Part shown: positions 42,213-51,114 of the stretch, piece after piece
Layout of the letters: every line of letters starts with the position of its first letter
Position numbering within the stretch: position 1 is the first letter of the stretch
Source of the DNA: Arthrobacter sp. M4
GTDB taxonomy: Bacteria > Actinomycetota > Actinomycetes > Actinomycetales > Micrococcaceae
DNA: 64,000 nucleotides
NCBI RefSeq assembly: GCF_020251205.1
Contig: NZ_JAIWYX010000008.1
Location: forward strand, 1 to 64,000
Direction: 5' to 3'
Program-made: the position numbers and the translations under genes
The notes under the pieces: generated by a model
Seen by the model: the letters and a program-made list of their open reading frames with translations, nothing else
The model's database searches: none
Told to the model about the DNA's origin: nothing

Positions 42213-43255
42213 CGCGCGGGCAGCCGCACCGCTACAACCACCAGGATCCCGATCCCGGCACCCACAAACGTCTCCACTGCCCGGTCAACAATTAGAGGGC
42301 CCGGCTGTGCCGGCGCGGCGAGTTGCGTCATGAGCAGGATAACCGGCGTGAAGAACACCATCGCCCAGCCATAGTGCCGCGCCATAAACAGTTCCGTGGG
42401 GAACTGGAAAGCTATCACCATCAGGGCCAGGACGGTTGTGGTGTGGTCGGGAACCAACTGCAGCGGAGACAGGGGCCAAGGAAAAAGTACGACGGCGACA
42501 ATCGCCAAGCCGAGGAATGTCCCCACGATGCGGTGGATACCCCGGTGGACGCGAGTTACGGTGTCTGGCGCTGCCAGCGGTACGGCGGCCGCCGCCATGG
42601 CCCAGTGCGGGTGGACGCTTCCGGACAAAACGCCGATGGCCCCGGCTGCGCCGACCGCAATGACGTACCTGGAAGCGTGAATCAAGATATCGGCTCGGCG
42701 ACGGCTTGCTGCAGCTCGCAGCTTCCAGAGCGGGACGCTCCGCCACCGCCTCGACCGAAGCCATCCGGCAAAGCCCACAAGGAGGGAAAAGGCAGCCGAC
42801 GCCGCAGCAATCAACACGGCTTGGTAGGCAGGAATCGCCACGGGGACCGACGCGCAGGCACCCAAGGCCAGGATTCCGAAGAATGGACCTCCGGGCTTGA
42901 GCCTCACGCGGTCGGAGAACCATGAACCAACACCGGCCAACAACGCTTCCACGGCTACAAGGCCCCACGAGCCGATGTGGTTGACGGACAGCGTAACCCC
43001 CACGCTGACCCCGCCCAGCAGCAGGAGCGCACCCTGCAGCTGGTGCAGCAGGCGGAGCTGGTGTGGCTCGGTGCGGCCGTACATTCCCGTGAGGCCGCCG
43101 AACACTGCGTAGATCAGCAGCTCAGGCCGCCCCAGAACCAGGAGTGCCACACCCGGCACCGCCACACTAATGCCCACTCGCAATGCGGATATGCGGTCCT
43201 TATTGGCTGGTCCCAAGGTATGAAGCGCCCGGGCATGCGCCATGGCTGAGGACAC
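42185..43255 (-). CDS. FUSC/aromatic acid exporter-like membrane protein
   Basis: A 356-residue membrane protein with about ten helices arranged as two similar halves separated by a basic cytoplasmic segment (SRRWRSVPLWKLRAAASRRRAD). This fits the FUSC or aromatic-acid-exporter group (DHAHHWAMAAAAVP-type second half with GTFLGL). Substrate is unknown. The start is uncertain (GTG 43255 or ATG 43243). It overlaps the GH16-like gene tail to tail by 28 bases. Confidence 0.75.
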   Translation of the reverse strand: MSSAMAHARALHTLGPANKDRISALRVGISVAVPGVALLVLGRPELLIYAVFGGLTGMYGRTEPHQLRLLHQLQGALLLLGGVSVGVTLSVNHIGSWGLVAVEALLAGVGSWFSDRVRLKPGGPFFGILALGACASVPVAIPAYQAVLIAAASAAFSLLVGFAGWLRSRRWRSVPLWKLRAAASRRRADILIHASRYVIAVGAAGAIGVLSGSVHPHWAMAAAAVPLAAPDTVTRVHRGIHRIVGTFLGLAIVAVVLFPWPLSPLQLVPDHTTTVLALMVIAFQFPTELFMARHYGWAMVFFTPVILLMTQLAAPAQPGPLIVDRAVETFVGAGIGILVVVAVRLPARQFFSARRR

Positions 43256-43430
43256 GCTAAATCACCACCAAGGAAGGAATCGGTAATTCGGAAATTATCA
43301 GACGGGCCTATTTGTAACGAATGCTGGCGTCAAACAAGGACATTGTTAGCGTGCCCTAGAATGTCCAAGGTTGTAGAAACAATCAATGGGGGTGCGGCTA
43401 CGGCCGCCGTGAATGAAAGGCGGCGGCGTA

Positions 43431-46223
43431 ATGCGCACCGCGATTTTACGTGTCCTGTCCATGGCATTGGCAGGACTTTTAGTCGTTCTCGGTATCGGCC
43501 CGGGCCCGGCAAATGCCTATGAACCTCCGTTGGCGTACGTGGAAGGTTCTGTTAGTGCGCCACCCGGAACAAGATTGGAACTGCTGAGGGCTGAGCTCAC
43601 GATGCTCCAGGCAACGTCAGTCACTGCTTCGGCGGCCGTAGGCGCTGATGGTCGATTCCGCATTCCATTCCGCGGCCAGACCCATGGCAACGTTCGCATT
43701 GTTGGCGGCGACACCGGCTTGGCGAATACGTGGTACGGCAATTCGGCCAAGCAGGAGGAAGCGGCAACAATTCCTTTGTATGGTCACGGAATTCGGGACA
43801 TCAATGTGGCAATGGCGCCAGGCGGATCAATTTCCGGCAAAGTAACGCTCGCCCCTGGTAGCGGTACTGACATGTGGACCGTGTTGGCCCAGAGCACGTT
43901 CACCAACCCCAGCGGGGTACAGTCGGTCGCAACTACCGCCACCGCTACCCTTGCTTCGGATGGCTCCTACTCCATCAAGGGGCTGGCCGCGAATGGCTAC
44001 AAAGTGAGCCTCGTTCACCGCTACGGAGGTTGGACCGACGCCTGGTACGGCGGCGTTGACGAGTCGTCGGCCACGTCCGTGAGTGTTGGAACCGGGGCCA
44101 ATGCCACGGGCATCAACATCGTTGTCAACAAGGCCACTATTTCCGGGACCGTCAGTTTTGCCGCTGGCGTCACCCCTGAAGGTGGCCGCGTGACGGCACA
44201 CTCGGTCACTGGGCATGCCCTCGCGACGGGCTTCTTTGGACCTGATGGTACGTTCACGATTCCGCGCGTTCCATCCGGGCAGGTCAAACTGTCGTTTGGA
44301 ACCAATTATGCTTCCCAGCTCCCGGAGTCGATTTGGTATCCGCAGGCGGGTTCGCAGGCGGGGGCCGAGGTCCTGACGCTTGCACCGAATGAGTCAAGGA
44401 CCGGTGTTGTCCTGCAGATGCAGGCCTCGGGTGCCGTGACAGGCACGGTGACCGGCGCAACCGGGCCAGTGAACGTGGATTTGCTGGATTCTGCGGGTGG
44501 CGTGGTCCGGTCGACAACGTCCGATGGCGCAGGGGCCTACTCGCTGACAAGGTTGGCCGCGGGAGCGTTCAACGTCCGCTTCGGCTTTGATGGAATATCG
44601 GCAACCTCGCCACAGGCCGTGCCTCAGTACTACCCTGGCGTCCCTGAGAACCTGGGCCAATCTGCGGCTGGAGCGGTCACGGTCAACGCAGGGGGAACCT
44701 CCTCCGGCATCGACGCCCAAATGACGCCCGGGGGCAGCATCAGCGGCACAATCCTCAATGATGACGGCGGAACAGAGCCGTGGCTTTCCGTGAGCGCGAT
44801 CTCCGTCAATGGCTCTGTCACGGAACGTCGGGCCGTGACGGATGGGGCGGGGCGTTTCACGATTTCGAGGCTGGCGGACGGCGACTACATCCTGGAAACC
44901 AACACCAATCCCCAAAGTTCGCACATGATTTCCTATGGTCGCATCTATTCGGGCAACGTCCGCGATAGGCAGCAGGCGTCGACGATCTCTATCCACAGCG
45001 GGCAATCTGCGGACGCCGGCACACTGTCCTACGCCACCGCCGGAAAGACCGCGTCGCCGTCGTCGGGCACGTTTGTGGCGGTTACGCCCACCCGCATCCT
45101 GGATACGCGCAATACGCCCGGCAACGTCTCGGCCGGCATCAACCAGCCGGTGCAGGTCGCTGGCGTGGCAGGAATCCCGGCGGATGCCTCCGCAGTTGCC
45201 CTTAACCTGACCGTCACCCAGCCCACGGCATACGGTTTCGTGGCCGCCTTCCCTTTCGGAAAGCCGAATCCATCGACGTCCAATGTCAACTACAGCGCCA
45301 ACCAGACCGTTCCGAACTATGTTGTGGTTCCGGTCAAGGACGGCAAGATCATGCTCGGCAACGAGGGTTTCGGGTCCGCGCAGCTGATCGCCGACGTCGC
45401 AGGCTACTTCACGGGCGGGCTGCCCATCAGTAGTGGCGCATACCAGGCAGTGGCGCCGTTCCGGGCAGGCGACAGCAGGGTCAACAACGGCGGAACACCT
45501 GGCGGGCAGGAATTCGATGTCCAGATCGCCGGGCGTCCGGGGTTGCCGGCCGAAGTCGGCGCGGTGGTAGTCAACATCACCGCGGCACGGACCACCTTCA
45601 ACAACGAACCCAGCGGCTTCGGATACCTGACAGCCTACGAAACCGGTACACAACGTCCCGGCACGTCCAACCTGAACTACGACTACGCGGCGGGCGACAT
45701 CCCGAACCTCGCCATTGTTCCAGTGAGCGCCGACGGCAGGATCACCATAGCCAACACCTCCGCCAAGCACGTCGGCATCGTGGTGGATGTGATGGGCTAC
45801 TTCCTCAAGGGTGCCGCGGCAACACCGGGCTCCTTCCAATCAATGGAGCCCAAGCGGTTCCTCGATACTAGGTCGAACCCCGCTGCCGTTGCCGGCGGGC
45901 AAGATGTCACCGTTGCCGTGTCCGGCGTCGACGGCGTCCCCGCAGGAGCGCGGGCGGTGATGGTCAATCTCACCGCCACGCAACCGTCGTCGTACGGTTT
46001 CCTAACGGCCTACCCGACGGGACAATCCGTTCCGAACGCGTCCAACGTGAATTACTCCAAGGACCAAACCGTCGCGAACTTCGCAGTGGTGCCCATTGGA
46101 GCGGACGGGAAGATCACTATCCACAACACGTCCTCGGGCTCAGTCCAGGTAATCGTGGACGTGATGGGCTACATCCGCGGTTACGACTGCGGGACGGCTG
46201 GGGCGGGCGCCCGCCCCTTATGA
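43431..46223 (+). CDS. secreted repeat protein with CnaB-like and triplicated C-terminal domains
   Basis: A 930-residue exported protein. The signal peptide (residues 1-30) ends ANA-YEPP. Residues 35-540 hold about five carboxypeptidase-regulatory/CnaB-like beta units with recurring GGSISGKV and GSYSIKGL words. Three homologous domains of about 115 residues follow (about 545-660, 668-791 and 799-917), each with RxLDTR (or a variant), an NLTxTQPxxYGF-type strand, SNxNY and a closing VDVMGYF-type strand. No LPXTG or anchor helix is seen, so it is probably released or bound to the wall non-covalently. ATG 43431 is preferred (AAAGGCGG upstream). A cell-surface adhesion or polymer-binding role is inference. 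Confidence 0.85.
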   Translation: MRTAILRVLSMALAGLLVVLGIGPGPANAYEPPLAYVEGSVSAPPGTRLELLRAELTMLQATSVTASAAVGADGRFRIPFRGQTHGNVRIVGGDTGLANTWYGNSAKQEEAATIPLYGHGIRDINVAMAPGGSISGKVTLAPGSGTDMWTVLAQSTFTNPSGVQSVATTATATLASDGSYSIKGLAANGYKVSLVHRYGGWTDAWYGGVDESSATSVSVGTGANATGINIVVNKATISGTVSFAAGVTPEGGRVTAHSVTGHALATGFFGPDGTFTIPRVPSGQVKLSFGTNYASQLPESIWYPQAGSQAGAEVLTLAPNESRTGVVLQMQASGAVTGTVTGATGPVNVDLLDSAGGVVRSTTSDGAGAYSLTRLAAGAFNVRFGFDGISATSPQAVPQYYPGVPENLGQSAAGAVTVNAGGTSSGIDAQMTPGGSISGTILNDDGGTEPWLSVSAISVNGSVTERRAVTDGAGRFTISRLADGDYILETNTNPQSSHMISYGRIYSGNVRDRQQASTISIHSGQSADAGTLSYATAGKTASPSSGTFVAVTPTRILDTRNTPGNVSAGINQPVQVAGVAGIPADASAVALNLTVTQPTAYGFVAAFPFGKPNPSTSNVNYSANQTVPNYVVVPVKDGKIMLGNEGFGSAQLIADVAGYFTGGLPISSGAYQAVAPFRAGDSRVNNGGTPGGQEFDVQIAGRPGLPAEVGAVVVNITAARTTFNNEPSGFGYLTAYETGTQRPGTSNLNYDYAAGDIPNLAIVPVSADGRITIANTSAKHVGIVVDVMGYFLKGAAATPGSFQSMEPKRFLDTRSNPAAVAGGQDVTVAVSGVDGVPAGARAVMVNLTATQPSSYGFLTAYPTGQSVPNASNVNYSKDQTVANFAVVPIGADGKITIHNTSSGSVQVIVDVMGYIRGYDCGTAGAGARPL

Positions 46224-46224
46224 C

Positions 46225-46264
46225 AAAGAGGGTTCCTCCGGCACTCGCCGGGGGAACCCTCTTT
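46225..46264. terminator. bidirectional terminator hairpin
   Basis: An 18-base, almost perfect stem (46225-46242 with 46247-46264) with a 4-base loop, starting AAAGAGGG and ending CCCTCTTT. It serves both converging genes. Confidence 0.9.
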
Positions 46265-46280
46265 GGAATTGCGCGGTTAG

Positions 46281-47324
46281 TTAGTTCATCGTGGACGTGT
46301 CGATCACGAAGCGGTAGCGCACGTCCGAGGAGAGCACGCGCTCGTAGGCTTCGTTGATCTTGTCCGCCGGGATGACCTCGATCTCTGCACCGATGCCGTG
46401 TTCCGCGCAGAAGTCCAGCATTTCCTGGGTTTCGCGGATGCCACCGATTGCGGAGCCGGCGAACGAGCGGCGGCCCAGAATGAGGCTGAACTCGTGGAGC
46501 GGCAATGGCTCGGCGGGAGCGCCTACGTTGACCAAGGCGCCGTCCACTGTCAGCAGGGACAGGTAGGCGTCCAGGTTGATCGGGGCGGACACCGTATTGA
46601 TGATCAGGTCGAAGGTTCCGGCCAGGTCCTGGAAGGTCTCTTCCTCGCTGGTTGCCCGGTAGTGGTCGGCGCCGAGTCGCAGCCCGTCTTCCATCTTCTT
46701 GAGCGACTGGGAAAGCACGGTTACCTCGGCACCCAGGGCGTGGGCGAACTTGACGGCCATGTGGCCCAGTCCGCCAAGCCCGACGACGGCCACCTGCTTG
46801 CCGGGTGCGGCGCCCCAGTGCCGCAATGGTGAGTAGGTGGTGATACCCGCACACAGCAGGGGAGCGGCGACGTCGAGTTTCAGGCCGTCCGGGATGGTGA
46901 CCACGAAGTCCTCGTTCACCACCACGTGCGTGGTGTAGCCGCCCTGGGTAATGGTGCCGTCACGGTCCACGGCGCCGTACGTTCCGACGTTGCCCTTGAG
47001 GCAGTACTGTTCTTCGCCCTTGAGGCAGTTGGCGCACTCGCGGCAGGAGTTCACCATGCAGCCGACGCCAACACGATCGCCGACCGCGTGCCTGGTCACC
47101 TCGGAGCCAACCTCCGTGACGATGCCGGCGATCTCGTGGCCGGGCGCCAACGGGTAGGTCTGCGGACCCCAGTCTCCGCGGACGGTGTGGATGTCAGAGT
47201 GGCAGATTCCGGCGAACTTGATGTCGATCAGGACGTCGTGTGGGCCGACGTCGCGGCGCTGGACAGTAGTGGGGATCAGGGGCTCAGTGGCAGAGGGAGC
47301 GGCGTAGGCGTTAACAGTCAGCAT
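46281..47324 (-). CDS. zinc-dependent NADP alcohol dehydrogenase (cinnamyl-alcohol/YahK-like)
   Basis: A 347-residue MDR alcohol dehydrogenase. Catalytic zinc ligands lie in GICHSD and PGHE. The structural zinc cysteines are complete ([15 protein letters not shown]). The Rossmann motif is GLGGLGH. YahK- and AdhC-type relatives reduce a broad range of aldehydes with NADPH. A GGAGAAAC site precedes the ATG. It is monocistronic and shares a bidirectional terminator with the secreted-protein gene. Confidence 0.92.
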   Translation of the reverse strand: MLTVNAYAAPSATEPLIPTTVQRRDVGPHDVLIDIKFAGICHSDIHTVRGDWGPQTYPLAPGHEIAGIVTEVGSEVTRHAVGDRVGVGCMVNSCRECANCLKGEEQYCLKGNVGTYGAVDRDGTITQGGYTTHVVVNEDFVVTIPDGLKLDVAAPLLCAGITTYSPLRHWGAAPGKQVAVVGLGGLGHMAVKFAHALGAEVTVLSQSLKKMEDGLRLGADHYRATSEEETFQDLAGTFDLIINTVSAPINLDAYLSLLTVDGALVNVGAPAEPLPLHEFSLILGRRSFAGSAIGGIRETQEMLDFCAEHGIGAEIEVIPADKINEAYERVLSSDVRYRFVIDTSTMN

Positions 47325-47591
47325 GTTTCTCCAGTAGTAAGTGCCTAGTGAGTGGTTGGGCTAGTCATTTAGCCGGGGCCAATTGTGTAAGTCCGAGGCT
47401 GGCGGGTGAATTCCCGAGTCTGACTCCGTTTTCCACGCATTCCACCTTACGGGTGAGCCAAGACATGTGGGAGGCCCTGTCAGTACTAGGTTCGTCAGGG
47501 TCACCTTAGGGTGAGGGGCTCGAGCCCAGCCGAGACGCCCAGGGCCACCGCGGTCCAGTGCCTGTATCGACGGTCCAGTGTTCCGAAGGGC

Positions 47592-48290
47592 CTACTTGAG
47601 CAGGGCGACGTCGGAGACGAGCTCTATGTGGGCGAGCATTGCTTCCGCGGCGGCGTCCGCATCCTGTTTACGAATGGCCTCGGCGATCTTCCGGTGCGAT
47701 GCCAGGGATTGCTCTGGCCTGCCGGGTTGTCCCAGCGACTCCATGCGCGTTTCGAGGATCATCTCCGCAATAAATGCCATCAGTTGGGCAAGCACGGAGG
47801 AGTGCGCGGCCGTTGTGACAGCCTGGTGGAACAGTTCGTCGCCGCGGGCTCCTCGGTCGCCGCTGCCAATTTCTTCGGCCATCACATCAAGGGCCGAATC
47901 GATGGCCTCCAAATCCTGGTCAGTGCGCCTCAGGGCGGCCAGGGACGCCAACTTCACTTCAAGGGTGCTTCGCGCTTCGACGATGTCCGGGAGGCGGCTT
48001 TGGTGTTCGCGCAGCCCCTTGATCACTGATGCCACGCTCGGCCGGCGGGCCAGTACTGCGCCGGTTCCGTGCTGCACGTCGATCACGCCCAATACTTCCA
48101 GGGCAACCAAGGCCTGCGCGAGGGTTGCGCGGGACACCCCCAGCCGCTCGGCAAGGTCACGTTCGGCGGGGAGGAGATCTCCGGGTCCCAGCTTGGCGGT
48201 TTCGATGTACGCCAATAGTTGTTCCACCAGTTGCTCGTAGAGCCGCGGCCGTGAAACTCGGGCAAGTCCTTGCTGCACTGTCTTCTCCAC
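47592..48290 (-). CDS. GntR/FadR-family (FCD) regulator of the matC-like operon
   Basis: A 232-residue FadR-type regulator. The winged HTH includes RDLAERLGVSRATLAQALVALE and the wing HGTGAVLARR. The FCD domain follows from about residue 85 with the LFHQAV helix. The GTG at 48290 is preferred (GGATGGGG upstream); an in-frame extension to 48353 covers the promoter. It is divergent from the carrier-CoA-transferase-carboxyltransferase operon and probably represses it in response to a dicarboxylate or its CoA ester. Confidence 0.85.
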   Translation of the reverse strand: MEKTVQQGLARVSRPRLYEQLVEQLLAYIETAKLGPGDLLPAERDLAERLGVSRATLAQALVALEVLGVIDVQHGTGAVLARRPSVASVIKGLREHQSRLPDIVEARSTLEVKLASLAALRRTDQDLEAIDSALDVMAEEIGSGDRGARGDELFHQAVTTAAHSSVLAQLMAFIAEMILETRMESLGQPGRPEQSLASHRKIAEAIRKQDADAAAEAMLAHIELVSDVALLK

Positions 48291-48340
48291 GTGAACCCCA
48301 TCCGTCGACTTGGTGAATCCAAGAATACAACTAAGGCGTA

Positions 48341-48363
48341 TTGACAGACACACTCACTGTCTA
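48341..48363. promoter_or_regulatory. candidate FCD operator and -35 box in the divergent gap
   Basis: TTGACAG (48341-48347) and CTGTCTA (48357-48363) form an inverted repeat, and TTGACA is also a consensus -35 box for the plus-strand operon. A second dyad CTTGG-TGAAT-CCAAG lies at 48309-48323. Either could bind the adjacent regulator. Confidence 0.4.
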
Positions 48364-48422
48364 AGAGGCTAGTCCAGTGAGCCAGTTGCTCACGTCACAC
48401 TTTGACCCTAGGAGGACCAACG

Positions 48423-49817
48423 ATGTCCGCTCCTGTTTTGTCGATATTGATTTTGGCGGCCATGTTTCTGCTCGCCACCGTCCTCCCCCTGAATATGGGG
48501 GCGCTCGCCTTCGTCGGTGCCTTCCTTTTGGGCAGTGTCGTCCTCGGAATGTCCACCACGGAAATCCTTGCCAACTTCCCCGGCGGACTGTTCCTCACCA
48601 TCGTGGGCGTCACCTACCTCTTCGCGATAGCGCAGAACAACGGCACCATCGACCTCTTGGTCCGCGGGGCCGTCAAGCTCGTCGGCAGTCGCGTAGCCCT
48701 GATTCCGTGGATCATGTTCGCCATCACGGCAGTCATCACCTCAGTGGGCGCCTTGTCTCCCGCCGCCGTCGCGATCATCGCTCCCATCGCCCTGAGTTTC
48801 GCCGGCAAGTACAAAATCAGCCCGCTGCTCATGGGCATGATGGTCATCCACGGCGCCCAGGCGGGCGGGTTTTCGCCCATCGCGGTCTATGGAGTCACAG
48901 TCAACAGCATCGTTGCCAAGACTGACCTCGCCTTCAGCCCCACAGCGCTCTTCCTCTCCAGCCTGCTGTTCAACGCACTGATTGCCGTGGTGCTGTTTGT
49001 TGTCCTCGGAGGGCGGAAATTGGCCTCCTCCCGGGTCAGCTCCTTTGTGGAACAGGTGGCTGAAGCCCGGATGGCGGTGAGCGTCGGTACTCGTGTTGGC
49101 ACTCGCGTTGGCACTGCGGGCGGCGGCTCCGACGTCGCATTCAAAGGGTCTGGCTCCGGCATGTACGGACCGCGTGATCCCGCAGGCGACGGCGTCGCCG
49201 CCACCAAGAATCGTGCCGAACGTATGCCGCAGTTGGTCACTATTGCAGGCCTGATCGCCCTGGCTGTGGTGGCTCTAGGGCTCAAGATGGACATCGGGTT
49301 CGTGTCCATCACCATCGCCATTGTGCTGGCACTTGTTTCGCCCAAGGCCCAGAAAGGCGCCATCAACAAGATCAGCTGGTCCACCGTGCTGCTGATCTGC
49401 GGAATGCTCACCTTTGTGGGCGTCCTTGAGGAAGCCGGCACCATCAAGTTCGTCTCCAACGGAGTGGCGGGACTGGGCATGCCCCTCGTGGCGGCGCTCT
49501 TGATCTGCTATATCGGAGCGGTAGTTTCTGCTTTCGCATCCTCCACAGCCATCCTCGCCGCCCTCATCCCGTTGGCCGTGCCGTTCCTCTCCTCAGGTGA
49601 GATCGGCGCCACGGGCGTTATCTGCGCACTGGCCGTAGCCGCCACGATCGTGGACGTGTCACCTTTCTCCACCAATGGAGCCCTGGTCCTGGCCAATGCG
49701 CCTGAGGACGTGGACAAGGACAAGTTCTACAAGAAAATCCTTGCCTACAGCGGGATCGTCACCGTGGCCGGACCGCTCCTCGGCTGGCTGGTGATGGTGG
49801 TCCCCGGCTGGCTGTAG
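48423..49817 (+). CDS. MatC-like dicarboxylate (malonate) carrier, SLC13/ArsB-type
   Basis: A 464-residue membrane protein of the ion-transporter superfamily. About 11-12 helices are split by a hydrophilic loop at about 215-265 with a GTRVGTRVGT repeat. The N-terminal part (APVLSILILAAMFLLATVLP, NMGALAFVGAF) and the loop ANFPGGLFLTIVGVTYLF look like MatC, the malonate carrier of Rhizobium. The ATG at 48423 has AGGAGG seven bases upstream. The two genes that follow encode CoA activation and carboxyl-group chemistry, fitting a diacid substrate. Confidence 0.82.
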   Translation: MSAPVLSILILAAMFLLATVLPLNMGALAFVGAFLLGSVVLGMSTTEILANFPGGLFLTIVGVTYLFAIAQNNGTIDLLVRGAVKLVGSRVALIPWIMFAITAVITSVGALSPAAVAIIAPIALSFAGKYKISPLLMGMMVIHGAQAGGFSPIAVYGVTVNSIVAKTDLAFSPTALFLSSLLFNALIAVVLFVVLGGRKLASSRVSSFVEQVAEARMAVSVGTRVGTRVGTAGGGSDVAFKGSGSGMYGPRDPAGDGVAATKNRAERMPQLVTIAGLIALAVVALGLKMDIGFVSITIAIVLALVSPKAQKGAINKISWSTVLLICGMLTFVGVLEEAGTIKFVSNGVAGLGMPLVAALLICYIGAVVSAFASSTAILAALIPLAVPFLSSGEIGATGVICALAVAATIVDVSPFSTNGALVLANAPEDVDKDKFYKKILAYSGIVTVAGPLLGWLVMVVPGWL

Positions 49818-49868
49818 CAAGCCGCTTTGCCCGTACTGACATACAACACAGAAGGGGGTTTCAATCCC

Positions 49869-51113
49869 ATGGGTAAAACATCAAAGGGACAGCGCGCCGG
49901 CGCTTTAGGCGGACCTCTTTCCGGCCACCTAGTGGTGGACCTGAGCCGCGCCCTGGCCGGCCCCCATGCCGGAATGATGCTGGGCGATCTCGGCGCCCGG
50001 GTGATCAAGGTGGAGAGTCCGGGAACCGGCGACGACACCCGCGGATGGGGACCGCCTTTCGTCGGTCCCGAGGACGAGCCACAGGCCACCTACTTCCTTT
50101 CCTGCAACCGGAACAAGGAATCCATCGCCTTGGACCTCAAGAGCATCGACGGAAAGGCGACCCTCACCAGCCTCCTTGAGAGGGCCGACGTCGTGATCGA
50201 GAATTTCCGCCCGGGAGTCATGGACCGTCTGGGCTTCTCGCCCGCGGCAATGCACAAGCTCAACCCGAGACTGGTTGTCCTATCCATCACCGGCTTCGGA
50301 CACGACGGCCCCGAAAGCCATCGCAGCGGTTATGACCAGATCCTGCAGGGCGAGGCTGGCCTCATGTCCCTCACCGGCTCTGGACCGGACGACCCACAGA
50401 GGGTCGGTGTTCCCATCGCCGACCTGCTCTCCGGAATGAACGGCGCGTTTGGCGTGCTGGCCGCCCTGGTCGAACGGGAGCGCACCGGGCAAGGCCAGCT
50501 CGTCCGCACCTCGCTCCTGGCCTCCCTGATCTCGGTCCACGCCTTCCAAGGCACGCGGACCACCGTGGCCGGCGAGGTGCCACGCGCCCAAGGAAACCAC
50601 CACCCGTCCATTGCGCCCTACGGCCTCTTCCGTTGTCGCGACGGCAGCGTCCAGATCAGCGTCGGGAGCGAGAAGTTATGGGCGGCCTTCGCCGCAGCTT
50701 TTGACCTCGACGCCGGCGCCTCCGAATTCGCAAGCAACGCCGACCGGGTGCGGAACCGGCAAAAAGTGATTGACGCCGTCGAGAACGCTTTTTGGAACTA
50801 CCGCGCCGCTGAGCTGCTGGAGAAACTGAACGACGCCGGCATCCCGGCGGGCAAGGTCCGCACCTTGGATGAGGTGTATGAGTGGGATCAGTTGCTCTCG
50901 CAGGGGTTGAAGGTCGACGTCGACCATCCGTTGCTCGGCACAGTCACCTTGCCGGGGCCTCCCTTGAGGTTCTTCGCGGGGGACGATTCAGTCGAAACCA
51001 CACCAACAGAGCACTCTGCACCGCCGATGCTCGATGCGGACGGCGACTCAATCCGGGAATGGCTGGGCATGGATGTCGATGCTTCCGCTTCGGCTGTCAG
51101 GAGGGCCAGCTAG
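49869..51113 (+). CDS. class III CoA-transferase (CaiB/BaiF family)
   Basis: A 414-residue CoA-transferase. Family hallmarks are DLSRALAGPHAGMMLGDLGARVIKVE, ENFRPGVMDRLG and the catalytic Asp185 in PIADLLSG. It moves CoA from a donor acyl-CoA to a carboxylate, here presumably the diacid brought in by the carrier. ATG 49869 fits the family start; the AAGGGGG ribosome site is a little far upstream. The next gene begins one base after its stop. Confidence 0.88.
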   Translation: MGKTSKGQRAGALGGPLSGHLVVDLSRALAGPHAGMMLGDLGARVIKVESPGTGDDTRGWGPPFVGPEDEPQATYFLSCNRNKESIALDLKSIDGKATLTSLLERADVVIENFRPGVMDRLGFSPAAMHKLNPRLVVLSITGFGHDGPESHRSGYDQILQGEAGLMSLTGSGPDDPQRVGVPIADLLSGMNGAFGVLAALVERERTGQGQLVRTSLLASLISVHAFQGTRTTVAGEVPRAQGNHHPSIAPYGLFRCRDGSVQISVGSEKLWAAFAAAFDLDAGASEFASNADRVRNRQKVIDAVENAFWNYRAAELLEKLNDAGIPAGKVRTLDEVYEWDQLLSQGLKVDVDHPLLGTVTLPGPPLRFFAGDDSVETTPTEHSAPPMLDADGDSIREWLGMDVDASASAVRRAS

Positions 51114-51114
51114 C

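Noticed and set aside
43431..46223. Sortase-anchored surface protein
   Set aside because: No LPXTG-like motif, no C-terminal hydrophobic helix and no basic tail are present; the protein ends in a short Gly/Ala-rich segment.
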